Below, one piece after another: positions 15,106 to 23,496 of a stretch of 28,373 bases of DNA. Both the position numbers and the translations under genes were made by a program. Under the pieces are notes generated by a model. The model saw only the letters and a list, made by a program, of their open reading frames with translations. It made no database searches and had not been told where the DNA came from. Positions within the stretch are counted from its first letter, which is position 1, and every line of letters begins with the position of its first letter. Source of the DNA: Bacillota bacterium (GTDB lineage: Bacteria > Bacillota > Clostridia > Acetivibrionales > DSM-1351); assembly GCA_023415305.1 (NCBI GenBank), contig JAEZKZ010000098.1:1-28373 (forward strand), written 5' to 3'.

Positions 15106-16176
15106 TCTCTTTATACCCAAAGGTGTATACCCGTGGTGTGCCTTGAATAAGCGTGTGAAGTAATCTGTATTTTTATAACCCATAATTTCACTTACTTCAT
15201 AAGTTTTATACCTACCGGACAAAACCAGTACTTTTGCTCTCTCCATTTTGACTTTAGTAATATAGTCAACGATACTTTCTCCGGTCACCTCCCTGAAAAC
15301 CTTACCAAGGTATTTACTGCTGTAATTCAGGGCTTTTGCTATCTCTTCAAGGGTAGTTCTACCCTCAACATTACTAATAATATATTCGCATAACAGCTTT
15401 ACAACCGGGATTGTACTGCTGATATGGATATTGTTTATGAATTCGGAAAGCTTTTTTATACTGGAAGAAAAAGCTGAAACCAGGACTTCGGCATTTTCAG
15501 ATGGCTCCAGAGCTACTTGCAGCTCTTTAAATTGAAGATTGTTCAGCCAGGGCATTTCAGACAAAAGCATCCTGCATATATTTTTATAACTGTTTTCCAG
15601 GATTATTGAAAGTTTAAAGGTATCTCCTTCATAAAAATTTGATAATTCAAGAGCCAGTTTTTCAGAGAAAGTGAAAGCACTGACACTACTTTTTTTTATA
15701 AGTTTGAATAATTCCTGCTCGTTCTGAACGGAATAGGGCATTTTAAGACTCTCAGCCAGCTGTCTGTAAGTATTTTCATTAAAAATACGAGTCTCACCCT
15801 TTTTGCTAAGAAATTTGTTTACGTTGTGTAATAACTCATCAAGCTCGGAATCTTTTATTGGCTTTAGCAAATAATCAAAGGCTCCGAGTCGTATGGCCTC
15901 TCTTGTAAAGCAGTAGTCACCCGAGCCGCTTATAATAATCACGCAGAGATCATTCCCACTTTTTCGTAACTCCTGAATTAATTGAATACCATCAATTCTC
16001 GGCATTCGTATATCTACAAAGGCTATATCGAATTCATTGGAACTGATTTTTTTCAGTGCCTCTCTCCCATCTCCGGCTTCATCTGCAATACAAAAATCAT
16101 TTTTTCCGAACAGATGCGACTTTTTCAACTCATATCTGATTGATCTGTCATCGTCCACAATCAGTGCCTTAAACAT
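15094..16176 (-). CDS. Response regulator, REC-AraC (YesN-like)
   Basis: DNA-binding response regulator of 360 residues. The receiver occupies residues 1-120 (IVDDD at 6-10, Asp55 in FVDIRMPRIDG, IIISGSGD, Lys in LLKPIKDSE), then a linker of about 130 residues, and the C-terminal AraC domain (about 255-355) with two helix-turn-helix units (TLEEIAKALNYSSKYLGKVF; YEVSEIMGYKNTDYFTRLFK) and HHGYTPLGIK. YesN-like regulators usually take phosphate from a sensor kinase; here the convergent REC-kinase or the hybrid kinase HPt is near. It is divergent from the GGDEF-HD-GYP gene, with helically phased GGTA repeats between them, so it may control that gene. Confidence 0.9.
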   Translation of the reverse strand: MFKALIVDDDRSIRYELKKSHLFGKNDFCIADEAGDGREALKKISSNEFDIAFVDIRMPRIDGIQLIQELRKSGNDLCVIIISGSGDYCFTREAIRLGAFDYLLKPIKDSELDELLHNVNKFLSKKGETRIFNENTYRQLAESLKMPYSVQNEQELFKLIKKSSVSAFTFSEKLALELSNFYEGDTFKLSIILENSYKNICRMLLSEMPWLNNLQFKELQVALEPSENAEVLVSAFSSSIKKLSEFINNIHISSTIPVVKLLCEYIISNVEGRTTLEEIAKALNYSSKYLGKVFREVTGESIVDYITKVKMERAKVLVLSGRYKTYEVSEIMGYKNTDYFTRLFKAHHGYTPLGIKRLSL

Positions 16177-16376
16177 TTTCCCACCACCAATTTTTTAACT
16201 TTTTAGTATTAATAGATGAAAAATACTTTTATATAAAAAGATGTGTTTTTTATAGGTAAATCATACCTCTTTATGGTAAAAAAAATTGTAGAAAACGGTA
16301 GAATTATGGTATCTCTATTTGTAAATTTTTTTGAATTTAAGAAAGCTCAGACAATTCTGAACTGAGGAGGACCGAA
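16177..16376. promoter_or_regulatory. Divergent control region with GGTA repeats
   Basis: AGGTA-N5-TACCT (16254-16268) is followed by further GGTA copies at 16275, 16297 and 16308, spaced 20, 22 and 11 bp apart, that is near whole helix turns. It could be a binding region for the adjacent REC-AraC protein. No clear -35/-10 pair was identified. Confidence 0.25.
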
Positions 16377-18152
16377 ATGAAAATAAAATTTAAGGCTTTC
16401 TCTATTGTGGGGCTTAATTCATCTGCATTAGTACTAATTATCTTAATCACTATTAGAAGTTCACTTCTTAAGAATGTTGAAAAACTTGAGAAAGATACAG
16501 TTATTTATTTTGGCTTGTTTTTCTTACTGACTCTATTACTGATTACCTTTATAAGTTTATATACGGTGGATAAGCTGATAAGGAACAGGCTAAAGAAATT
16601 CTATGATTTCTTGCGGATTGTAGGAAAGACTAGAGACACATCTGCACGAATTTGTATTACCGGTTCTGATGAACTATCAGTGTTGGCCGATTATATGAAT
16701 AATATGCTTAAGGAACTTGATGAGTGCTATGAAGATATGAAGCTTCTCAAGGAACGGTTCAAATTGACGCTGGAGGCAACAAATGATGGATATATTGATG
16801 CAAATCTGATAGAAGATCAAGTATATATCAGTCCAGTCTGGCTGAAATATCTCGGGTATGATGAAAGTATCGATACAGTTGATTTTGAATCATGTCTCAA
16901 GGTCATAGCTGACCGGGATGACAGAGAAAAGGTTATAAGTACAATGAATCAGTGTAAAAACAAGGAGATTGATTCTGTACGTCTGGAACTTAAAATACTT
17001 AAAAAGTCAATGGATACTTTATGGATAGTTATTCGGGGTAAAATTGTACAGCATAATGAGGAAGGTGTTCCTAAACGTTTTATTTGCGCTATCTCCGATA
17101 TAACACAGCGTAAAAAGTTTGAGGAGGAATCCAAATTCCTCAGTCAGACAGATGTTGTTACCGGTTTGAAAAATAGGGCATTTCTTGAAGAAGTTTTAAG
17201 TACAACTGAAAGTGAGGCTGGAGAGGATACCTGGATTATTATGGGGGATGTCAATGGTCTGAAGCTTATAAACGACAGCTTTGGACATCAAGAGGGCGAC
17301 AGACTTCTCAAAACTATCGGAAACGTACTTTCGGATTGTTGTATAAATGATGAAGTTCCCGCAAGATGGGGTGGGGATGAATTTGTGGTATATATCAGAG
17401 GCAAAAATGAAGAATATGTCCAAACCCTTATAGAACGGATAACTCAGGCCTGCGAAGAAGTAAAAACATACCCAATAAAGGCTAGTATCACCATGGGCTA
17501 CGCTGGTAGAGGGCCGGGACTAATACCCATGAATTCTGTTCTGAAGCGGGCTGAAGAGGCTATGTATCGTCATAAGCTACTGGAAAGTCGTAGTACCAGA
17601 AGCAGTATAATATCATCACTGGAACAGACACTTCACGAAAAACATATTGAGACACTGGAACACACTAAGCGTATCCGTAAGATGTGCGTGAAAGTAGGGA
17701 ATAGAATGGGACTTTCTCATGAAGAGATGGACGAGCTTGTTTTATTGGGCGCACTACACGATATAGGAAAAATAGGCATACCTGAAAGTATTCTTATGAA
17801 ACCTGGAAAGCTATCTGAAGAAGAATGGGTGATAATGAAGAAGCATACTGAAATTGGGTACAGAATAGCCACGGCGACACCTGAACTGGCGCACATAGCC
17901 GATGAAATTCTATATCATCATGAGAGGTTTGATGGAACTGGATACCCCCATGGGTTGTCTGCCAGAAGCATACCCAAGCTGGCACGAGTAATTTCAATTG
18001 TAGATGCCTTCGACGTTATGACACATGACAGGGTTTACAATAGAGCTATTTCAGTAGAGGAAGCCATTGAGGAATTAAGAAATAATTCCGGACAGCAATT
18101 TGACCCTGATATTGTGGAGCTTTTTATAAGCTCTGTAAAAATGAATTTATAG
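16377..18152 (+). CDS. Membrane PAS-GGDEF-HD-GYP protein (c-di-GMP turnover)
   Basis: A 591-residue two-enzyme protein. It has two N-terminal membrane helices (about residues 8-28 and 42-64), a HAMP-like linker, a PAS domain (about 125-250), a GGDEF domain (about 255-405) and an HD-GYP domain (about 420-588). The cyclase site is intact: DVNGLKLINDSFGH and WGGDEF near residue 331. The residue five positions before the motif is Glu and no RxxD inhibitory site is present, so product inhibition may be missing. The phosphodiesterase site is also intact: LHDIGK near 460 and HHERFDGTGYP near 513. Both synthesis and breakdown of c-di-GMP are thus possible; which one dominates cannot be told. AGGAGG lies 9 nt before ATG 16377. 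Confidence 0.92.
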   Translation: MKIKFKAFSIVGLNSSALVLIILITIRSSLLKNVEKLEKDTVIYFGLFFLLTLLLITFISLYTVDKLIRNRLKKFYDFLRIVGKTRDTSARICITGSDELSVLADYMNNMLKELDECYEDMKLLKERFKLTLEATNDGYIDANLIEDQVYISPVWLKYLGYDESIDTVDFESCLKVIADRDDREKVISTMNQCKNKEIDSVRLELKILKKSMDTLWIVIRGKIVQHNEEGVPKRFICAISDITQRKKFEEESKFLSQTDVVTGLKNRAFLEEVLSTTESEAGEDTWIIMGDVNGLKLINDSFGHQEGDRLLKTIGNVLSDCCINDEVPARWGGDEFVVYIRGKNEEYVQTLIERITQACEEVKTYPIKASITMGYAGRGPGLIPMNSVLKRAEEAMYRHKLLESRSTRSSIISSLEQTLHEKHIETLEHTKRIRKMCVKVGNRMGLSHEEMDELVLLGALHDIGKIGIPESILMKPGKLSEEEWVIMKKHTEIGYRIATATPELAHIADEILYHHERFDGTGYPHGLSARSIPKLARVISIVDAFDVMTHDRVYNRAISVEEAIEELRNNSGQQFDPDIVELFISSVKMNL

Positions 18153-18159
18153 TAAAGGC

Positions 18160-18200
18160 TTGTCACATTTTGTCTTGAAAATGTGACAAAATGTGATAAA
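18160..18200. repeat. Nested inverted repeat, probable operator or switchable hairpin
   Basis: TTGTCACATTTT (18160-18171) pairs perfectly with AAAATGTGACAA (18178-18189). A second perfect pair, TCACATTTTGTC (18163-18174) with GACAAAATGTGA (18185-18196), shares the same bases, so only one can form. Read as DNA, it is a set of TGTGA(C/T)AAAA units at 10-bp steps plus the inverted unit. No T-run follows, so it is not a normal terminator. It lies just after the GGDEF gene and about 70 bp before the promoter of the purine permease. Confidence 0.55.
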
Positions 18201-18266
18201 ATAATCCTGTATTTTAAGTGCAGTAACAAATTATTCACCTTTTTTCATATTATTCCTTTTCTTATT

Positions 18267-18295
18267 TTGAATAAGCAAACTTGAATTGGTTAATA
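18267..18295 (+). promoter_or_regulatory. Probable promoter of the NCS2 permease
   Basis: TTGAAT (18267-18272), a 17-bp spacer and TTAATA (18290-18295), 35 bp before the start codon. No purine riboswitch was seen in the short leader. Confidence 0.4.
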
Positions 18296-18329
18296 TAAAA
18301 GTGGGTAAAAAGTACAGGAGGAGAGCTAT

Positions 18330-19760
18330 ATGAGTTTTTTTGAAAAACAGTTCCAGTTACAGAAAAGCGGGACCAATGTGAAGACAGAGTTTGTAGCCGG
18401 CTTAACCACTTTCTTTACAATGGCGTACATCATTTTTGTAAACCCTTCAATTCTGGGACAAACAGGAATGCCCAAAGGCGGCGTTTATGTTGCTACAATA
18501 CTTGCAGCGGTAATTGGTACATTGGTGATGGGGTTGTTTGCAAATGTACCATATGCACAGGCACCGGGTATGGGGTTGAATGCATTTTTTACCTTTACAG
18601 TATGTTTTGGGTTGGGATATACCTGGCAACAGGCGCTGGCAATGGTATTTATATGCGGTATCATCAATATTATTATTACTGTAACACAAGTAAGAAAATC
18701 AATAATCAAGGCAATTCCGGAATCACTTCAGCTTGCAATCGGTGGCGGTATCGGTCTCTTTATAGCTTACATAGGTTTTAAAGATGCTGGCTTCTTGAAA
18801 TTCACCTCCGAAGCAAAACCCGGAGCGCCATTAACAATACTCGGTGAAAGTGCCGATAAAGCTACTGTAATTGCAGGAGGTGCAAACGTTGTTCCTGCTT
18901 TTGTTAACTTTTCAAGTCCTGCAGCTCAGCTTGCATTAATAGGTCTGGTCATAACAGTAGTGCTTATGCTCTTAAAGGTCAGGAGCGCTATATTGATAGG
19001 AATTATCTCAAGTACCATTATTGGAATTCCTATGGGTGTTACAAATTTGTCTTCAAATACTCCCTATAATATATCAGACATATCACAAACCGCTTTCGCA
19101 CTTGATTTTGCAGGGTTATTTAGTGATCCCGGTAAAATAGTGGTTGTGTTGGTAACTATACTTGCATTCAGCCTTTCGGATACTTTTGATACCATCGGAA
19201 CGTTCATCGGTACAGGAAGAAAAAGTGGAATATTTGATGATAAGGATGAAGCCGAATTGTTTGCCGGAAAAGGTTTTAAATCTAAAATGGACAAAGCGCT
19301 CTTTGCCGATGCTACAGCAACTTCAATAGGCGCACTCTTCGGTACTTCCAATACAACAACTTATGTTGAGAGCGCATCCGGTATAGGAGCCGGTGGAAGA
19401 ACAGGACTTACCTCAGTGTTTACTGCAATATTCTTTGCTATCTGCCTTATTTTTGCTCCTATGGCAAGTATTATTCCGGGCGCTGCAACAGCTCCGGCAT
19501 TGATTGTAGTCGGAATATTAATGATGGGTTCCTTTGCAAAAATCAAGTGGGAAGACTTTGATGAGGCTCTTGCAGCTTTCTTTACTGCTGTGGTAATGCC
19601 ATTCTCCTACAGCATTTCAAACGGTATCGCAGCAGGCTTTATATTCTATGTAATAATGAAAATATGCAAGGGTAAGGCTAAAGAGGTTCACCCTATTATG
19701 TATATTGTTACAAGCTTATTTATTATAAACTTTGTAATTGCCGGTCTGATGAAGCTGTAA
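18330..19760 (+). CDS. NCS2-family purine permease (AzgA/PbuG-like)
   Basis: Membrane transporter of 476 residues with about 12-14 hydrophobic segments. FVAGLTTFFTMAYIIFVNP near the N-terminus, APGMGLNAFFTF (about residues 77-88), FSLSDTFDTIGTFIGTG and GTSNTTTYVESASGIGAGGRTG are hallmarks of the AzgA-like branch, which imports adenine, guanine or hypoxanthine by proton symport. Which base it prefers cannot be read. AGGAGG stands before ATG 18330. It forms a single-gene unit with a strong terminator, and the nested repeat at 18160-18200 is a candidate control site in place of the purine riboswitch often found before such genes. Confidence 0.92.
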   Translation: MSFFEKQFQLQKSGTNVKTEFVAGLTTFFTMAYIIFVNPSILGQTGMPKGGVYVATILAAVIGTLVMGLFANVPYAQAPGMGLNAFFTFTVCFGLGYTWQQALAMVFICGIINIIITVTQVRKSIIKAIPESLQLAIGGGIGLFIAYIGFKDAGFLKFTSEAKPGAPLTILGESADKATVIAGGANVVPAFVNFSSPAAQLALIGLVITVVLMLLKVRSAILIGIISSTIIGIPMGVTNLSSNTPYNISDISQTAFALDFAGLFSDPGKIVVVLVTILAFSLSDTFDTIGTFIGTGRKSGIFDDKDEAELFAGKGFKSKMDKALFADATATSIGALFGTSNTTTYVESASGIGAGGRTGLTSVFTAIFFAICLIFAPMASIIPGAATAPALIVVGILMMGSFAKIKWEDFDEALAAFFTAVVMPFSYSISNGIAAGFIFYVIMKICKGKAKEVHPIMYIVTSLFIINFVIAGLMKL

Positions 19761-19801
19761 TTAGAGTTGACATCATTTAATAAATATTTATCAGTTTGCA
19801 T

Positions 19802-19849
19802 AAATAAAGAACGTGCCGTAGCTTTGTGTCTGCGGCATGTTCTTTATTT
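19802..19849. terminator. Strong intrinsic terminator after the permease
   Basis: AATAAAGAACGTGCCG (19803-19818) pairs with CGGCATGTTCTTTATT (19833-19848), with one G-U pair. A/T flanks allow use from both directions, also for the minus-strand gene at 19894. Confidence 0.8.
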
Positions 19850-19893
19850 GTTAAAGTATAACAAAAGTGACGCTACTGCCTTTGTAAGAGATT

Positions 19894-21003
19894 TCAGCTA
19901 TTAGCTCCCATATTATCAAATACTGCATTTATTTTTTTGATTAACTCATTATAGACATCATCTATGGATTTTGAATTTATTTTTTCCTTGATAATTTCAC
20001 TGACCTGATCCTGAAGTTCTTTGGCTTTTCCCAGGAATACGACTCCGGATTCTACTGCTTCCTTATACTTTTTAACTATGGAACTAAGTGCATCCTTGTA
20101 CTTCTCATCTGTTCCCGGAGTAATGGCCAGGTCATAGATATCAACAACTTCATCACTATTCCTTGTGGGTAGGAACTCATGGGGGGCTGTACTGTCAAAT
20201 ACTGCAAAATCCAATTCCCTTACAATAACCATATCCAGACTTTGAGGATCAAAGCTACAGTGATATACCTCTACGTCAAAACCCCTTTCCTGAGCAGCTG
20301 ACGCAATTTTTTTCAGGTATGTGGACTTTCCGGAGCCAGGGCGTCCTTTTATAAAATATCTTTTCCCTATATCCTTAGTCAGGTCCATTACGAAATTTAC
20401 GGCACCTTTATAGGTTGACCCTCCGAAGAACCTGTTTTTAATAATACTTTCCTTATTTAAGGACAATTTTCCAAATAGTTTTGTAATTGAGGAGTCTGCA
20501 ATCTTATTCAGCTTATCGAAATCAATGTTATCAATATATACTTTTTCCCATTCATCATGTACACTGAGTGCTGTTTGAAACTGTGCATAGGCAGACTTGT
20601 AATAATCCTGAATTTTCCTTTTTATTTGTAAAATAAGGTCTTCACTAAGTGATAATGCTCTGCCGGACCCTTCTGGTGTCAAACTGACCATTTCTCCTTT
20701 CAGACATAATGCCCTTGTCTCAGAAATATGTTCGGAGTCACCGTCGACCACTGCTATATTCAATGCCGGAATAATTACTGCTTCTACCTCGTTCTCATCG
20801 GAAGGACAGTGAACGAACTCAATATCATAACCCTTTATGAACCAGTTTATCCCAAGTTTTTTTATCAGAAGGGATTTGTCTTTTTCGGAGCCGTCTTTTA
20901 ATATGTATAGATTATCAATACCGCGAATATTGTCCTCGAAGTAACTTACCAAACCACGAGCCGAATTTGACCCGGCATAATAATTACAGATTTTTGCAGC
21001 CAA
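19894..21003 (-). CDS. Two-lobed P-loop ATPase-like protein (PRK06851-like)
   Basis: Cytoplasmic protein of 369 residues built of two similar halves. The second half has a good Walker A, KGRPGSGKST (Lys226), then YHCSFDPQSLD and FAVFDSTAPH. The first half repeats the layout, LKDGSEKDKSLLIKKLG then VHCPSDENEVE and IAVVDGDSEH, but its P-loop glycines are gone. This matches the PRK06851 family of Firmicutes, whose role is unknown to me. An ATG at 21033 is in frame without a ribosome site, while AAAGGTGG lies 6-7 nt before TTG 21003, so I choose that start. It is divergent from the PEP carboxykinase gene and stands alone. Confidence 0.8.
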   Translation of the reverse strand: MAAKICNYYAGSNSARGLVSYFEDNIRGIDNLYILKDGSEKDKSLLIKKLGINWFIKGYDIEFVHCPSDENEVEAVIIPALNIAVVDGDSEHISETRALCLKGEMVSLTPEGSGRALSLSEDLILQIKRKIQDYYKSAYAQFQTALSVHDEWEKVYIDNIDFDKLNKIADSSITKLFGKLSLNKESIIKNRFFGGSTYKGAVNFVMDLTKDIGKRYFIKGRPGSGKSTYLKKIASAAQERGFDVEVYHCSFDPQSLDMVIVRELDFAVFDSTAPHEFLPTRNSDEVVDIYDLAITPGTDEKYKDALSSIVKKYKEAVESGVVFLGKAKELQDQVSEIIKEKINSKSIDDVYNELIKKINAVFDNMGANS

Positions 21004-21593
21004 AGATATTCCACCTTTCAATAAATATTCCATAACAATATATTGTATGCATCAGGGATATAATGTGCTAAGAAATGGATCCTGCAATTTTCAATTATAT
21101 ACAATTCGCTTTTTCCGATTTATTAGTTTATTGTATTAAATTGTATACAAAATACTATAGAACCATAAGCCCGTCTACTGACAGATAGTTTTGCAAATTT
21201 GGTGTAAAAAAATACTATGTATATAAATAAAAACATGAAATTCTTTTAAACTGAAATTGCAGATTTAAATTAAAAATTTCTGTTTTGAATCAAAACAAAT
21301 GTTGATATTTATGGTTTACTATGTTAAGATAGTTAGTGAAAAAATTAACTAAATCTATTGCTTACCAACTGAACCAAGACTTCACATGATATAAGTTCCA
21401 GAATTCGGTTTCAGTTACACTGAATAGTAGATTGTTCATGGCTTGAGGAATCAATTATATAAATATTTTTAGATATAAACGTGCAGAATAAATCTGGTGA
21501 GTTTTTAGCATGAATAAATCTTAATTTCCAAGACATTGCAAAAATACTACTCATTACAGCAGTATATTTTATAAATTGAAGGGAGAATTATAA
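21004..21593. promoter_or_regulatory. Long divergent intergenic region before PEP carboxykinase
   Basis: Almost 600 bp without a gene. It holds palindromes ACAATATATTGT (21035-21046) and TTGTATACAA (21141-21150), and a related imperfect copy near 21092-21106, which may form an operator array. A promoter lies at 21302-21330. The remaining 260 bp form a long leader with a weak TAGTTA/TAACTA hairpin just after the promoter. No coding frame or known riboswitch was recognised. Confidence 0.45.
21302..21330 (+). promoter_or_regulatory. Probable promoter of PEP carboxykinase
   Basis: TTGATA (21302-21307), a 17-bp spacer and TAAGAT (21325-21330). Use of it would give a leader of about 255 nt. A weaker alternative lies near 21434-21465, with TTGTTC and TATATA. 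Confidence 0.45.
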
Positions 21594-23384
21594 ATGACTA
21601 CGAACAAGAAGTTGCAAGCGTGGGTAAAAGAAGTGGCTGAATTAACACAGCCAGACCAGATTTACTGGTGTGATGGTTCTCAGGAAGAAAACGACCGTCT
21701 TATTCAAGAATTAGTTAATGTTGGATTGGCTAAGCCTTTAAATCCTGAAAAGCGTCCAGGATGTTACGCTTTTAACAGTGACCCATCTGACGTTGCTCGT
21801 GTAGAGGACAGAACATATATTGCTTCAAAGACTAAAGAAGAAGCAGGTCCAACAAATAACTGGGTAGACCCAAATGAATTAAAAGAAACAATGAAAGGTT
21901 TATACAAAGGTTGTATGAAGGGAAGAACAATGTATGTAATTCCTTTCTCAATGGGACCTATCGGTTCAGATATAGCTAAGATCGGTGTTGAAATCTCCGA
22001 TAGTGCATACGTTGTAATCAACATGCGTATCATGACTCGTATCGGTAAGAAAGTACTGGATACTCTTGGTGACGGAGACTTCGTTCCTTGCTTACATTCA
22101 GTTGGTGCTCCTCTTGCTGAAGGCGAAAAAGATACAAAATGGCCATGTGCTCCAATTGAAAAGAAATACATCAGCCACTTCCCAGAAGAAAGAACAATCT
22201 GGTCCTACGGTTCAGGTTACGGCGGAAATGCCCTTCTCGGAAAGAAGTGTTTTGCACTTCGTATTGCATCAGCTATTGCTCGCGAAGAAGGCTGGCTTGC
22301 AGAACATATGCTTATTTTGAAACTCACTAGCCCTAAGGGTGAAGTTAAATATATCGCTGGTGCATTCCCAAGTGCTTGCGGAAAAACAAATCTTGCTATG
22401 TTGGTTCCTACTATTCCAGGTTGGAAGGTTGAAACTATCGGTGACGATATAGCTTGGATGAAGTACAAAGCAGATGGCAGACTCTATGCTATCAATCCAG
22501 AAGCAGGTTTCTTCGGAGTTGCTCCAGGATCTTCAATGGATTCAAATCCAAATGCTATGCACAGCATAGAAAAGAACACTATATTCACTAACGTTGGAGT
22601 AACTGACGATGGTGATGTGTGGTGGGAAGGTATGGGAGTAGCTGCTCCAGCTCATTTAATTGACTGGAAGGGTAAGGATTGGGCTCCAGGATCAGAAACT
22701 CCTGCTGCACATCCAAACGCTCGTTTTACTGCACCTGCAAATCAGTGCCCAGCTATAGCTCCTGAGTGGGAAGATCCTGCTGGAGTACCAATCTCGGCTA
22801 TATTGATCGGTGGACGTCGTCCTAGCACAATTCCATTGGTTCATGAAAGCTTTGACTGGAAACACGGTGTATTCCTTGGTTCAATCATGGGTTCAGAAAT
22901 AACTGCTGCAGCTATATCTGACAAGATTGGTCAAGTTCGTCGTGACCCATTCGCTATGCTTCCATTTATCGGATACAATGTATGTGATTATTTACAGCAC
23001 TGGTTGGATGTTGGAGCGGCTTCAAGCGAAGACAAACTTCCAAAGATATTCTATGTTAACTGGTTCCGTAAGGACAAGGATGGCAAGTGGTTATGGCCAG
23101 GTTACGGTGAAAACAGCCGTGTTCTCAAGTGGATATTCGAAAGAGTATCAGGCGAAGGAAAAGCTGTTAAGACTGAAATCGGTTACATGCCAACTGCAGA
23201 TTCTATTGATACTACTGGTCTTGATGTATCAGCTAATGATATGGCTGAACTTCTCAAGGTTAATAAGGCTGAATGGCTCCAGGAAGTTGAATCAATCAAA
23301 GAGCACTATGCTAAATACGGCAGCAAATTGCCTGCTGAATTAGCAAATCAGTTATCAGCTCTCGAAGCTAGATTAAAAGCTTAA
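21594..23384 (+). CDS. pckG: Phosphoenolpyruvate carboxykinase (GTP)
   Basis: Interconverts oxaloacetate and PEP with GTP/GDP and CO2, in the cytoplasm. At 596 residues it has the usual length of the GTP class. Visible motifs are GAFPSACGKTN with the P-loop and the reactive Cys262, DDIAWMKY, FFGVAPGSS, RRPSTIPLV and NWFRKDKDGKWLWPGYGENSRVLKW read as two adjacent blocks. In clostridia that lack or bypass pyruvate kinase this enzyme feeds the malate shunt, which is known for cellulolytic species; the role here is inferred. AAGGGAG stands 8 nt before the ATG. Codons are markedly biased (GGT, GCT, CCA, CGT), unlike the neighbours, a sign of high expression. A terminator follows. Confidence 0.96.
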   Translation: MTTNKKLQAWVKEVAELTQPDQIYWCDGSQEENDRLIQELVNVGLAKPLNPEKRPGCYAFNSDPSDVARVEDRTYIASKTKEEAGPTNNWVDPNELKETMKGLYKGCMKGRTMYVIPFSMGPIGSDIAKIGVEISDSAYVVINMRIMTRIGKKVLDTLGDGDFVPCLHSVGAPLAEGEKDTKWPCAPIEKKYISHFPEERTIWSYGSGYGGNALLGKKCFALRIASAIAREEGWLAEHMLILKLTSPKGEVKYIAGAFPSACGKTNLAMLVPTIPGWKVETIGDDIAWMKYKADGRLYAINPEAGFFGVAPGSSMDSNPNAMHSIEKNTIFTNVGVTDDGDVWWEGMGVAAPAHLIDWKGKDWAPGSETPAAHPNARFTAPANQCPAIAPEWEDPAGVPISAILIGGRRPSTIPLVHESFDWKHGVFLGSIMGSEITAAAISDKIGQVRRDPFAMLPFIGYNVCDYLQHWLDVGAASSEDKLPKIFYVNWFRKDKDGKWLWPGYGENSRVLKWIFERVSGEGKAVKTEIGYMPTADSIDTTGLDVSANDMAELLKVNKAEWLQEVESIKEHYAKYGSKLPAELANQLSALEARLKA

Positions 23385-23417
23385 TAGATAAATTAATAGC
23401 AATATAGTTTAACTATA

Positions 23418-23452
23418 AAGAGACCCTGTCGGTATACCGGCAGGGTCTTTGT
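23418..23452 (+). terminator. Intrinsic terminator of PEP carboxykinase
   Basis: GACCCTGTCGG (23422-23432) pairs with CCGGCAGGGTC (23437-23447) around a TATA loop, with TTT and a T-rich tail. AAAG/CTTT extends the stem. Confidence 0.8.
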
Positions 23453-23496
23453 TACGGTTTTAGTTGACGATATATAATCTTTAAGGCATTAACCTA

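Noticed and set aside
7133..18152. Mobile island or prophage carrying the signalling genes
   Set aside because: No integrase, transposase, att-like repeats or tRNA were found at the borders; the mix of orientations alone does not show transfer.
18153..18329. Purine riboswitch before the NCS2 permease
   Set aside because: The conserved purine aptamer core is absent, and the only structure is the nested inverted repeat.
22927..23343. 138-codon frame inside PEP carboxykinase in another frame
   Set aside because: It lies wholly within the strongly supported PEP carboxykinase gene and is a by-product of its codon bias.
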